Of a stretch of 64,000 nt of DNA, positions 19,320 to 28,069 are shown one piece after another. The stretch is taken from positions 14,219-78,218 of the forward strand of contig CAKTCN010000013.1 in NCBI GenBank assembly GCA_934539295.1, in the 5' to 3' direction. Below the pieces are notes generated by a model. The model saw only the letters and a list, made by a program, of their open reading frames with translations, made no database searches and was not told where the DNA came from. This stretch comes from an uncultured Allosphingosinicella sp. (GTDB taxonomy: Bacteria > Pseudomonadota > Alphaproteobacteria > Sphingomonadales > Sphingomonadaceae). Made by a program: the position numbers and the translations under genes. Position 1 is the first letter of the stretch. Each line of letters starts with the position of its first letter.

Positions 19320-20105
19320 ATGAACAAAGCACTTCGCTCCACCCTTTTGCTGGCCTTCCTCGCTACCGCCTCGCCTCTTCTGGCGCAGGACGGTGACGAT
19401 GGGGGCTGGATCGTCAGCGTCGGCCCGGGCCTCGCTTATGAGCCGAGCTTCCCTGGATCGGACAAGATGGAGGCCAAGTTCTGGCCGATCATCGCGGCGC
19501 GACGGGAAGGGAGCGAACGCCGTTTCTACACGCCCGACGACAGCTTCGGCCTCAGCCTGACGGGCGACCCGCGTTTCCGCTTCGGCCCGGCGGTCGAGAT
19601 CGAGCGTGGCCGCCAGGAAGATGACGTGCCGGGGCTCGACCGGGTCAAGTCCACGATCGAGGCGGGTGCCTTCCTAGAATATTTCGCAGGCTCCTTCCGC
19701 CTTCGCGCCGATTTCCTCCAGGGAATCAATGGCCACAAGGGCCTGGTCGGCGAAGTCGGCGCCGACTTCATCTCCGGTTCGCCGGACGAGCAATTTCACT
19801 TCTCGATCGGACCGAGGGCCAGCTTTGCCAGCGGTAAGTATGTTCGCGCCTTCTACGGCATCAGCCCCGGCGAGTCCGTTGCATCGGGCCTAGCTGCCTA
19901 TGACCCGGACGGCGGCTTCCACAGCATCGGCGCACTGGCCTTTACCGAATATAAGCTGAGCCCGCGGGTCGCGGTGCAGGGCTATGGCCGCTACGACCGG
20001 CTGCAGGGCGACGCCGCCGACAGCCCGCTGGTGCGCAGCGATTATGGGTCGCGCGATCAGTTCGAGGTGGGGGCGGGCCTCACCTACACGTTCAATATGT
20101 TCTGA
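19320..20105 (+). CDS. MipA/OmpV family outer-membrane protein
   Basis: 261 residues. The signal peptide is MNKALRSTLLLAFLATASPL with cleavage after LLAQ. The mature part is a beta-barrel in the MipA/OmpV pattern: GPGLAYEPSFPGSD near the start, alternating aromatic strands, and a C-terminal strand ending FEVGAGLTYTFNMF with the terminal Phe required for barrel assembly. MipA of E. coli scaffolds murein enzymes; many relatives have no assigned role. A hairpin without T-run (20110-20133) follows. Confidence 0.85.
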   Translation: MNKALRSTLLLAFLATASPLLAQDGDDGGWIVSVGPGLAYEPSFPGSDKMEAKFWPIIAARREGSERRFYTPDDSFGLSLTGDPRFRFGPAVEIERGRQEDDVPGLDRVKSTIEAGAFLEYFAGSFRLRADFLQGINGHKGLVGEVGADFISGSPDEQFHFSIGPRASFASGKYVRAFYGISPGESVASGLAAYDPDGGFHSIGALAFTEYKLSPRVAVQGYGRYDRLQGDAADSPLVRSDYGSRDQFEVGAGLTYTFNMF

Positions 20106-20147
20106 TGTGGCGCCCGGCCGGGAACGGCCGGGCGATATGGCAGGCGC

Positions 20148-20543
20148 TTACTTGGCCGCCTTGCGACCGAGGCCGATCGACTGCGCCATTTCGCTGCGGC
20201 GCTTGGAATAGTTCGGGGCGACCATCGGATAGTCGCGCGGAAGGCCGTAATCGTCGCGATATTGCTGCGGCGACATGCCGTGGGCGGTCTGGAGATGGCG
20301 CTTCAGCGTCTTCTGCTTGCGGCCGCATTCCATGCAGATGATGTAATCTGGCTTGATCGATGCCTTTACAGAAACGACCGGCTGCTTTTCCTCGACCGGG
20401 GCCGGTGCCTCCTGGCCGAGCGAGGCGAGCGCGCCGTAAACCTGCTGCACGAGAGCCGGAACATCGCCAACCGCGATGCTGTTGTTCGCCACGTGGGCGG
20501 CCACGATATCCGCCGTCAGGGTGACGAGCTGCTCATTCTCCAT
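20148..20543 (-). CDS. mucR: Ros/MucR family transcriptional regulator
   Basis: 131 residues. The MucR core is intact: KPDYIICMECGRKQKTLKRH holding the C2H2-type zinc ligands (CMEC with HLQTAH), then GMSPQQYRDDYGLP. The family controls exopolysaccharide, motility and cell-cycle genes and binds AT-rich DNA. The ATG at 20543 (MENEQL), with AAGGAG upstream, is preferred to an in-frame start at 20567. It faces the MipA gene convergently. Confidence 0.93.
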   Translation of the reverse strand: MENEQLVTLTADIVAAHVANNSIAVGDVPALVQQVYGALASLGQEAPAPVEEKQPVVSVKASIKPDYIICMECGRKQKTLKRHLQTAHGMSPQQYRDDYGLPRDYPMVAPNYSKRRSEMAQSIGLGRKAAK

Positions 20544-20670
20544 TACGCACTCCTTGCTGCTCCGCACAAAACCCGCCTAGGCGATAGAAGCGGCAGGGAC
20601 AAGCATGTGCTTGCCGCAATAGGCGCTGAAAAGCCGCATCCTTTCGCTAACGTAACGAGGTCGCATTTTC

Positions 20671-22656
20671 ATGCGTTTTGCCATAATTGCACTTGCCGCT
20701 TTGCCTTTCCCCGCCTTGGCGCAGGAACAGCCGATCATCGTCACCGGCCGCGGCCTCGATGCTGCGAGGGGCGATGCAGTGTACGACATCGTCACTCTGG
20801 ACCGCGACCGCCTGACGCAATCCGCATCGGGCAGGCTGGACGAATTGCTGAAGGACGTGCCGGGTTTTCAGCTCTTCCGCAGGTCCGACGCGCGCTCGGC
20901 CAATCCGACCAGCCAGGGCGCGACCTTGCGTGCGCTGGGCGGCAATGCATCCAGCCGCGCCTTGCTGGTTCTGGACGGCGTTCCTCAGACTGATCCGTTC
21001 GGCGGCTGGATCAACTGGCCGGCATTCGACCCGCGGCGGCTAGGCGAGGTGCGGGTGGTGCGCGGCGGGGGAACCGGCGTGTATGGCCCCGGTGCGCTGG
21101 CGGGAACGATCGAGCTGAGCAGCGCACGGCCGGAGGATCTACGCGGCGTCGAAGGCGTGGTCAGCCTCGGCAGCCGCGACAGCGCCGACATATCCGCCAC
21201 CGGGGGTGCACGCGTCGGTGCGGCGTTCGTGAGCCTGTCCGGCCACCATGCGCGCGGCGACGGCTTCGTGCCGGTGATCGAGAGCCAGCGCGGGCCGGTG
21301 GACCGTGCCTCCCCCTACGAACAGTCGAGCCTGTCGCTGCGCGGCCTGGTCCCGCTCGGCGAGACCGTGGAGTTGCAGGCGAGCGGACTGGTGTTCAGCG
21401 ACCGCCGCGAACGCGGCACGGCATTCAGCGCCAATGACACGGACGGAGTGGATGCCTCGGTGCGACTGGTGGGGCGTGACTGGTCGCTGCTCGGTTACTG
21501 GCAGCAGCGCGATTATTATAACAGCTTCGCCAGCGTCGGTGCGGGCCGGGCAAGCGTGTCGCAGGTGTCCGAGCAATATGACGTGCCCTCGACCGGGCTC
21601 GGCGCCCGTGCCGAAAATCGCCCGACGATCGGCGCGGTCGAACTGCGCATCGGTGCGGATTGGCGGCGAACCGATGGCGAGACGCGCGAATATTACAGCC
21701 TGGCCAGCCCCGCCGGGCCGAACCGGCGCGCGGCTGGCGGTCTTGCGGAGACAGTGGGCGCCTTCGCCGAGGGAAGCTGGGTCGCAGGACCGCTGACCGT
21801 CACGGCGGGCGGACGCGTGGATCGTTGGTCGATCCGCGATGGCTTTCTGGACGAGGCAGTGGTGCGCACGGGCGCGGTGCTCACCGACACCGATTACGAA
21901 GATCGCTCCGGCTGGCGACCGACGGTCCGTGCGGGCGCAGCTTACCGGTTCGACGATGCGGTGAGCGTACGCAGCACCGCCTATCTCGGCTGGCGGCTGC
22001 CCACGCTGAACGAGCTCTATCGTCCGTTCAGGGTCGGCAACGAGACCACGCTCGCCAATCCCGAGCTTGCGCCCGAGCGGCTGCATGGGGCCGAGGCTGG
22101 GATCGACTGGCGTCCGGCGGGCGAGGTGCGGCTGAGCGCGACCGCATTCTGGAACGTGCTGGAGGATGGTATCGCCAATGTGACGGCCGGCACCAACCTG
22201 CGCCGCCGCGGCAATCTCGACCGGATCAAGGCCAAGGGCGTGGAACTGGACGCGTCCTGGCGCAGCGGCGACTGGTCGCTCCAGGGCGGCTACAGCTATG
22301 CGAGCGCCGAGGTGAGCGCGTCGGGCACCGCGCTGCCCATCGACGGGGCACGGCCTGCGCAGACGCCGGCACATACGGCGTCCGCGACGATCGGCTGGCG
22401 CCGGAACGGCAGCGGTGCATCGCTGTCGGCGCGCTATGTGTCGAGCCAGTTCGAGGACGACCTGAACGAGACGAAGCTGCCCGACGCGCTGACGTTCGAC
22501 GCCGTGGCCTCGATCCGGCTGGCGGAAGGACTCGCGCTGGAAAGCAGGGTCGAGAACTTCACCGACGCACGCGTGGTCGCCGCGATCTCCGGCGACGGCC
22601 TCATCGAACGCGCGACGCCGCGGACATTGTGGGTCGGGGTGCGGGTGGAGCATTAG
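20671..22656 (+). CDS. TonB-dependent receptor, BtuB-like
   Basis: 661 residues. A short signal peptide (MRFAIIALAALPFPALA) leads into a TonB-box region (QPIIVTG), the plug domain (about 45-150: LDELLKDVPGF, GATLRALGGNASSRALLVLD) and a 22-strand barrel ending GVRVEH. The size and layout suit vitamin B12 or siderophore receptors. I see no cobalamin riboswitch upstream, so the ligand is unassigned. The leader (20568-20670) has a palindrome, CAAGCATGTGCTTG, that could be an operator. Confidence 0.85.
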   Translation: MRFAIIALAALPFPALAQEQPIIVTGRGLDAARGDAVYDIVTLDRDRLTQSASGRLDELLKDVPGFQLFRRSDARSANPTSQGATLRALGGNASSRALLVLDGVPQTDPFGGWINWPAFDPRRLGEVRVVRGGGTGVYGPGALAGTIELSSARPEDLRGVEGVVSLGSRDSADISATGGARVGAAFVSLSGHHARGDGFVPVIESQRGPVDRASPYEQSSLSLRGLVPLGETVELQASGLVFSDRRERGTAFSANDTDGVDASVRLVGRDWSLLGYWQQRDYYNSFASVGAGRASVSQVSEQYDVPSTGLGARAENRPTIGAVELRIGADWRRTDGETREYYSLASPAGPNRRAAGGLAETVGAFAEGSWVAGPLTVTAGGRVDRWSIRDGFLDEAVVRTGAVLTDTDYEDRSGWRPTVRAGAAYRFDDAVSVRSTAYLGWRLPTLNELYRPFRVGNETTLANPELAPERLHGAEAGIDWRPAGEVRLSATAFWNVLEDGIANVTAGTNLRRRGNLDRIKAKGVELDASWRSGDWSLQGGYSYASAEVSASGTALPIDGARPAQTPAHTASATIGWRRNGSGASLSARYVSSQFEDDLNETKLPDALTFDAVASIRLAEGLALESRVENFTDARVVAAISGDGLIERATPRTLWVGVRVEH

Positions 22657-22887
22657 CCACGTGGCGCAATTTGCGAACCACGCAGTCCCAACATGAACGG
22701 AAGTTCACACTAAGTTCACGCCAAGACGCCTGATTTGATGTTTTCGCCGAGGTGGGTCGAACCGGATTGAGAAAGAGCCGTCCGGAAGGTGCCACGGCGA
22801 CTCGGCTGTAGGAAAGTGTTGATGAGCCGGTGGCGAAGACGCGACCTGCAGCTAGGTTTCCAAGCGAGCTAAAGCGGCTATTGCCGA

Positions 22888-23199
22888 TCACCGAGCCTCA
22901 GGTGGAATGTGGCGCAGGCGTGCAGAAAGCGCCTGTATGTCTGCAAGGTCGAAGTTCAATGATCGGCGCCGTGTTGAGGGTGGCCGTTTAGCAGTCGAAA
23001 GTCCGGGCCTCCACTCGGTGGCTGGGCGGATAGGCCTCGCAGTGAACCCTCCGCCGCAGTTCGGGCATACATTCAGTAGTTTGTCATCGACGCAATCCGC
23101 GCAGAAGGTGCATTCATACGTGCAGATGCGAGCCTCCGTGGCCTGCGGTGGCAGATCCTTGTCGCAAAACTCACAATTCGGGCGAAGTTCGAGTGCCAT
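22888..23199 (-). CDS. DUF1272 family zinc-ribbon-like protein
   Basis: 103 residues. The first 60 match DUF1272: MALELRPNCEFCDKDLPP, then CTYECTFCADCVDD and NVCPNCGGGF, giving eight cysteines in four pairs for two likely zinc sites. The C-terminal 40 residues are basic and not part of the family. The ATG at 23199 is the family start. The flanking gaps 22657-22887 and 23200-23342 contain nothing I can identify. Confidence 0.85.
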   Translation of the reverse strand: MALELRPNCEFCDKDLPPQATEARICTYECTFCADCVDDKLLNVCPNCGGGFTARPIRPATEWRPGLSTAKRPPSTRRRSLNFDLADIQALSARLRHIPPEAR

Positions 23200-23342
23200 G
23201 TTTCCCCACTTGGCTCTTGAGAGCAACTATGGCTGAGAACACCTGCCGGCAAGCGCGCCTGCGCGCCTGACGACATGGTGGTCTGCTTACGAGAAGCTTC
23301 CAAGGCAATTTCGACCTCCCCACATGGATCGGGAGCTGCCCT

Positions 23343-24278
23343 TCAGTCCTCGAAGGCTTCCACCTGGATGCGGCGGCCGAGGAGGAAGGCGTCGCTGACG
23401 AGGCGCAGCGGGCTGAGGTCGACCTTGCTCTGGCGGGCGTCGATCAGGTCGACGAACTGGGCGTAGATGTCGCGATATTCGCCGGGGCCGTGGCCGGCGC
23501 GTTCCTCGCCGTCGATGTGGAGCTTGCCGCCGCCTTCGCTGAGGGCGATCTTGCTGCCATTCTCGGTCTCGACGTCGATGCGCCAGGCTTCGCCATCCTC
23601 GTAGCGCCAGTCGAGGCTGCAGGTGAGCGAGCCGTCGGCCTGCGGGCTCTTGAAGGCGATCTTGGCCGCGATCGGGGTGTCGCAATTGGACGGGAAGGAT
23701 AGTTCGGATTCCTGGACGAACAGGCTGCCCGGAAAAATCTTGGTCGCGATCGAGAAGGCATTGATGCCGGGGTCGAACACGCCGAAGCCGCCGGGCTGCC
23801 AGATCCAGGCCTGGCCCGGATGCCATTTGCGCACATCCTCGTGCCAGAAGATGTGCATCGACCGGATGCGCTTGCCGGCGAGCGCCTTCGCGGCCTCGTC
23901 CACCGCCGGATTATGCTGCGCGTGCCAGGTGGTGAACAGGGTCACGCCGGCCGCTTCGGCGAGGCAGGCGAGGTCCTCGATCTCGCCCATCGTGACCGTG
24001 GGCGGCTTTTCGAGCAGGCAGTCGAGCCCGGCAGCGATGCATTCGCGCGCGATGTCATAGCGCACGTTCGGCGGGGTGGTGATCGCCACCGCGTCGAGGT
24101 CGAGCCCGGCGGCGAGCAGTTCCTGATGGCTCTTGAAGCAGGGCACGCCCGGCGTGCCGTTGCCGCTACGGCTGACGGTCGCGACCAGTTCGAAGCGACC
24201 GGTTTCGGCGATGGAGGGGACGTGCTGGTCCTCGGCGATCTTGCCGTAGCCGATGATGGCGATGCGAAGCGGCTTCAT
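23343..24278 (-). CDS. D-galactose 1-dehydrogenase (Gfo/Idh/MocA family)
   Basis: 311 residues. An N-terminal Rossmann fold (RIAIIGYGKIAEDQHVPSI) and the EKPP motif near 90 identify the Gfo/Idh/MocA family; size and context point to D-galactose 1-dehydrogenase, making galactonolactone in the De Ley-Doudoroff pathway. It is the third gene of the dgoK-dgoA unit, overlapping dgoA by four bases (ATGA at 24275-24278). The lactonase and galactonate dehydratase needed to complete the pathway are not in the window. Confidence 0.85.
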   Translation of the reverse strand: MKPLRIAIIGYGKIAEDQHVPSIAETGRFELVATVSRSGNGTPGVPCFKSHQELLAAGLDLDAVAITTPPNVRYDIARECIAAGLDCLLEKPPTVTMGEIEDLACLAEAAGVTLFTTWHAQHNPAVDEAAKALAGKRIRSMHIFWHEDVRKWHPGQAWIWQPGGFGVFDPGINAFSIATKIFPGSLFVQESELSFPSNCDTPIAAKIAFKSPQADGSLTCSLDWRYEDGEAWRIDVETENGSKIALSEGGGKLHIDGEERAGHGPGEYRDIYAQFVDLIDARQSKVDLSPLRLVSDAFLLGRRIQVEAFED

Positions 24279-24907
24279 GCTTGGCTCAATCCTTCCACAT
24301 AGGCGCGGGCGCGCTGCCCGACATCGGCGGGGTCCCGCCCGGCGGCATAGAGGCCCGAGCCGAGGCCGAAGCCGTTGGCGCCGGAATCAAGCCAGGGCTT
24401 CATGTTGGTGGCGCTGACGCCGCCGACGACGAGCAGCGGCACGTCCTTCGGCAGCACCGCACGCTGCGCCTTCACCACGGCGGGCGAGGCAGCCTCGGCA
24501 GGAAACAGCTTCAGCGCATGGGCACCGGCCTTGAGGGCTGCGAACCCTTCCGACGGGGTGAAGAAACCGGGCGCCGAGACCATGCCGGCGGCGGCGGTGG
24601 CAGCGATGACGTCGAGGTCGGTGCTGGGCGAAACGATGATCTCGCCGCCCGCCTTTTGCACGTCCGCGACCTGGGCGGTGTCGAGCACGGTGCCGGCACC
24701 GATCAGCGCCTTGTCGCCGATGCGGCGGGCGAGGCGCGAGATGCTGTCCAGCGGATCGGGCGAGTTCAACGGCACTTCGATGATGCGGATGCCGGCTGCG
24801 TAGATCGCATCGCCGACTGCCTCGACCTCATCCGGCGTGACGCCTCGGATGATGGCGATCAGCGGGCATTCCGCGAGGTAGGTTCTGAACCGTTCGACCG
24901 CGCTCAT
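24275..24907 (-). CDS. dgoA: 2-dehydro-3-deoxy-6-phosphogalactonate aldolase
   Basis: Cleaves 2-keto-3-deoxy-6-phosphogalactonate to pyruvate and glyceraldehyde 3-phosphate. 210 residues, a class I KDPG/KDPGal-type TIM barrel. IIRGVTPDE, the catalytic acid in IIEVPLNSP, GAGTVL and the Schiff-base lysine in ALKLFPAE are all present. It overlaps both neighbours by four bases, so the three genes form one coupled operon. Confidence 0.93.
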   Translation of the reverse strand: MSAVERFRTYLAECPLIAIIRGVTPDEVEAVGDAIYAAGIRIIEVPLNSPDPLDSISRLARRIGDKALIGAGTVLDTAQVADVQKAGGEIIVSPSTDLDVIAATAAAGMVSAPGFFTPSEGFAALKAGAHALKLFPAEAASPAVVKAQRAVLPKDVPLLVVGGVSATNMKPWLDSGANGFGLGSGLYAAGRDPADVGQRARAYVEGLSQA

Positions 24908-25806
24908 TTCATCGTCTCCGCAAGATAGGTGATGCCGGCAAGGAACGCCGTCTCGCCATCGACTTCGCGCCCTTCGCTGCCGGCTTCCTCGAGCGCAACG
25001 GCGTAGAGGCGCGTGAGTTCGGGGCGGCCCATGATGAACACCTGCGCATCGGGCGCGGTGCGCAGGCCGACGCGAACGTCGGCGCCGATGAGGAGGCCGC
25101 TGGTGAAGGAGGCCGCATCCTCGCGCTCCGCCTGGCCGAGCAGCACGCGGGCGCGGACGGAAAACAGTTCGGCGGTAAGGCCGTCATGCGACAGGCCGCG
25201 GCGCACACCTTCGCGGAAGGCCTCGCCCGTCGATGCAGGCATGGCCAGCAGGTCGGCGAGGATGGAATGGTTCTTGAGCAGGTTGAACATTTCGCCCGTC
25301 ATCACCGTGCGAAAGGATTCGACCTTGCCGCCGACCAGGTTCACCCATTTGTTGTGGGTGCCGGGGTGGCAGATGAGGCAGGTATCGGGCACCAGGCCGG
25401 ATGCGAGCGCGCCGAACATCTGCACTTCCTCGCCGCGCATCACGTCGGCGTCGTCGTCGCCGACATGGCACATGCCCGGCACGATGGCGGTGCGGCCTTC
25501 CTCGGCCCAGATGATGCGGGACGTCAGTTCCTCACGGCCGGCGGGGCAGGGCACATAGGGTGCCTCCACCCAGCCGCGGTTGGAGCCGACCATGCCTGCC
25601 ATCAGCAACGGCAGGTCGCCGAGCCTGGCACGGATATGCGCCACCGCTTCAGGGAAGGTGCCGGCCTCCACCGACAGGATGCCGCGGTCGTCCTCGAACT
25701 CGCCGCGGCAGTCGCCGTCCGGTCCGATCAGGTAAGCGCGGCGGTTGGTGGTGCCCCAATCGACCGCGATGAAGCCCTGGTTCCAGTCTGTTTGCTGCCT
25801 GTCCAT
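24904..25806 (-). CDS. dgoK: 2-dehydro-3-deoxygalactonokinase
   Basis: Phosphorylates 2-keto-3-deoxygalactonate for DgoA. 300 residues, of the DgoK family within the ASKHA fold: the phosphate loop is AVDWGTTNRRAY, with AGMVGSNRGWVEAPYVPCPA and CHPGTHNKWV. First gene of the galactose operon; its promoter must lie in the 25807-25980 gap shared with the divergent GH1 gene. I could not identify an operator there. Confidence 0.93.
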   Translation of the reverse strand: MDRQQTDWNQGFIAVDWGTTNRRAYLIGPDGDCRGEFEDDRGILSVEAGTFPEAVAHIRARLGDLPLLMAGMVGSNRGWVEAPYVPCPAGREELTSRIIWAEEGRTAIVPGMCHVGDDDADVMRGEEVQMFGALASGLVPDTCLICHPGTHNKWVNLVGGKVESFRTVMTGEMFNLLKNHSILADLLAMPASTGEAFREGVRRGLSHDGLTAELFSVRARVLLGQAEREDAASFTSGLLIGADVRVGLRTAPDAQVFIMGRPELTRLYAVALEEAGSEGREVDGETAFLAGITYLAETMK

Positions 25807-25992
25807 CGCTGTTCCCCAAACACGGCCCCGGCGGCCGGGTCAATCTGAATGCGCGTCACGATGCAACCTTATCGAGGCGGGCTCTTTTAACGCTGCTAAG
25901 GTGATGACGGCTTCGCGGAGCCGATCAGGTCGCCGTGGAGCGGGTGTCGTCGAGACGCAGGGTTATTTCAGGAGGAAACGATCGCAAACTTC

Positions 25993-27294
25993 ATGTTCGC
26001 GACCGGGATCGAGAACAGCATCCCGACGATCAACAACGGCCGCAATCGCGTGGACCAGATGGAGGTTTGCGGCCATTACAGATATTGGCGGCAGGATTTC
26101 GACTGCGTCGAGGATATCGGGATCCAGTATCTGCGATACGGGCCGCCGATCCACCGCACCTTCCTCGGACCGGGCAAGTTCGACTGGGAATTTGCGGACC
26201 TGACCTTTGCCGACCTGAAGCGCCGCGACATCATCCCGATCGTCGACCTGTGCCATTTCGGCGTCCCCGACTGGATCGGCGATTTCCAGAACCCGGATTT
26301 CCCGCAGCAATTCGCGAATTACTGCGGTGCCTTTGCAGACCGGTTTCCGTGGGTGCAGCTCTACACGCCGGTCAACGAGATGTTCATCTGCGCCACCTTC
26401 TCGGCCAAGTATGGATGGTGGAACGAGCAGGGGACGACCGACCGCACCTTCGTCACGGCGCTGAAGCATATCGTGAAGGCGAATGTGCTCGGCATGACGG
26501 AGATTTTGAAGCGACGTCCGGACGCGATCTTCATCCAGAGCGAATCGTCGGAATATTTCCACGCGGATTCGCCCGAGGCGATCGGCCCGGCGGAGGTGAT
26601 GAATTCCCGACGCTTCCTCAGCCTGGACCTCAATTATGGTCGCCGTGTCGACAGCGAGATGTACGAATATCTGCTCGATAACGGCATGACCAAGGAGGAA
26701 TATCACTTCTTCCTCGGCAACCGGCTGAAGCAGCATTGTATCCTGGGTAACGATTATTACTGGACCAACGAGCATCGGGTCCATGCCGATGGGCGCACAT
26801 GGGCGTCAGGCGAGGTGTTCGGTTATTCGGAAATCACGCGCCAATATTATGAACGCTATCGCTTGCCGGTGATGCATACGGAAACCAACCTCAAGGAAGG
26901 CCCGAATGGCGACGAGGCGGTGCAGTGGTTGTGGAAGGAATGGGCCAATGTGCTCAGGATCCGCAACGTCGGCATCCCGACGGTTGGCTTCACCTGGTAT
27001 TCGCTGACCGACCAGGTCGATTGGGACACGGCGCTGCGTGAGCAGAATGGCAACGTCAATCCGCTCGGCCTGTTCGACCTCGACCGCAACATCCGTGCGG
27101 TGGGCAAGGCGTATAAGGAACTGATCGCATCATGGCGCGACGTGCTGCCGGCATCGTCCATGTGCCTGGTCGTGCCGATCGTGCCGCCGAGCCAGGCGGG
27201 CACGGCGCATGCGCAGCGGCAGGAGGAAGCGGCCGCTTCCCATGCGGCCAACGACATCAACGGGCAGGCGTCTTCGCCGGAGCTCGGGCCGTAG
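25993..27294 (+). CDS. GH1 family glycosidase with displaced start
   Basis: 433 residues from the ATG at 25993. A GH1-type retaining glycosidase barrel: acid/base E129 in TPVNEMF, nucleophile E297 in HTETN. Probably a beta-glucosidase or beta-galactosidase, fitting the divergent galactose operon; no signal peptide, so cytoplasmic. AGGAGG (25971-25976) is 16 bases from this ATG, too far, but ideally placed for an in-frame ATC at 25981 (ATC GCA AAC TTC ATG). If that codon were ATG the protein would begin MANFMFATG. The C-terminal 45 residues are a non-conserved polar tail. Confidence 0.85.
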   Translation: MFATGIENSIPTINNGRNRVDQMEVCGHYRYWRQDFDCVEDIGIQYLRYGPPIHRTFLGPGKFDWEFADLTFADLKRRDIIPIVDLCHFGVPDWIGDFQNPDFPQQFANYCGAFADRFPWVQLYTPVNEMFICATFSAKYGWWNEQGTTDRTFVTALKHIVKANVLGMTEILKRRPDAIFIQSESSEYFHADSPEAIGPAEVMNSRRFLSLDLNYGRRVDSEMYEYLLDNGMTKEEYHFFLGNRLKQHCILGNDYYWTNEHRVHADGRTWASGEVFGYSEITRQYYERYRLPVMHTETNLKEGPNGDEAVQWLWKEWANVLRIRNVGIPTVGFTWYSLTDQVDWDTALREQNGNVNPLGLFDLDRNIRAVGKAYKELIASWRDVLPASSMCLVVPIVPPSQAGTAHAQRQEEAAASHAANDINGQASSPELGP

Positions 27295-27329
27295 CGCGGG
27301 TGGGATGATTGAGCGAGAAAAGCGGGCGT

Positions 27330-27458
<129 letters not shown>

Positions 27459-27592
27459 ACCCGAGAGTCCCCGCGCGGCACAGCCGAACGGGAAGGCGGC
27501 CAATTAGGCCGGTATCGCCCGAATGGCAAGCGGCGCTTGACCTGTCACCCGTCCGAATTAGGTTTCGGTTGAAAACAAAGGGAGAGCGGCAC

Positions 27593-28069
27593 GTGGCGGA
27601 TCAGCCAGTCTTCGGGATCGCCACGGCGGAAGATTTCGCGCGGCTGGGCGGGCTCGACCTGCTGCGCGGCATGATGGAAGGCACGATACCCGCGCCGCCG
27701 ATCGCCGGACCGCTGCGCTTCCGCCTGGTCGAGGCGGAGGAGGGGCGGGCGGTGTTCGAGTGCGATCCAGACGGCAGCCTTCTCAATCCCTTGGGCATCG
27801 TTCATGGCGGTGTCGCCCTGACGCTGATCGACAGCGCGGCGGGTTGTGCGGTGCATACCACGCTGGGGCCAGGCACCGGCTATACGAGCGTGGAGACCAA
27901 GGTGAACTTCACGCGCCCGGTGAAACCCGATGGCGGCACGCTGCGCTGCGAGGGCAAGGTCGTGACGCGCGGGCGCCAGATTGCGACCGCCGAGGCCGTG
28001 CTGATGGACGACAAGGGGCGGATCGTGTCGCACGGCACCTCGACCCTGATGATCTTTGCCGCCCGCTAA
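27593..28069 (+). CDS. PaaI family thioesterase (hotdog fold)
   Basis: 158 residues of a hotdog-fold acyl-CoA thioesterase: [20 protein letters not shown] contains the HGG motif and the following helix, then [14 protein letters not shown]. The substrate is probably an aryl- or acyl-CoA. GTG at 27593 has GGGAGA seven bases before it; an in-frame start at 27428 would overlap the tRNA. Its stop codon overlaps that of the convergent cysNC (CTAA at 28066-28069). Confidence 0.85.
   Translation: MADQPVFGIATAEDFARLGGLDLLRGMMEGTIPAPPIAGPLRFRLVEAEEGRAVFECDPDGSLLNPLGIVHGGVALTLIDSAAGCAVHTTLGPGTGYTSVETKVNFTRPVKPDGGTLRCEGKVVTRGRQIATAEAVLMDDKGRIVSHGTSTLMIFAAR

Noticed and set aside
20568..20670. Cobalamin riboswitch before the BtuB-like TonB receptor
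   Set aside because: The leader is only about 100 bases and shows no B12-box-like sequence; only a short palindrome is visible.
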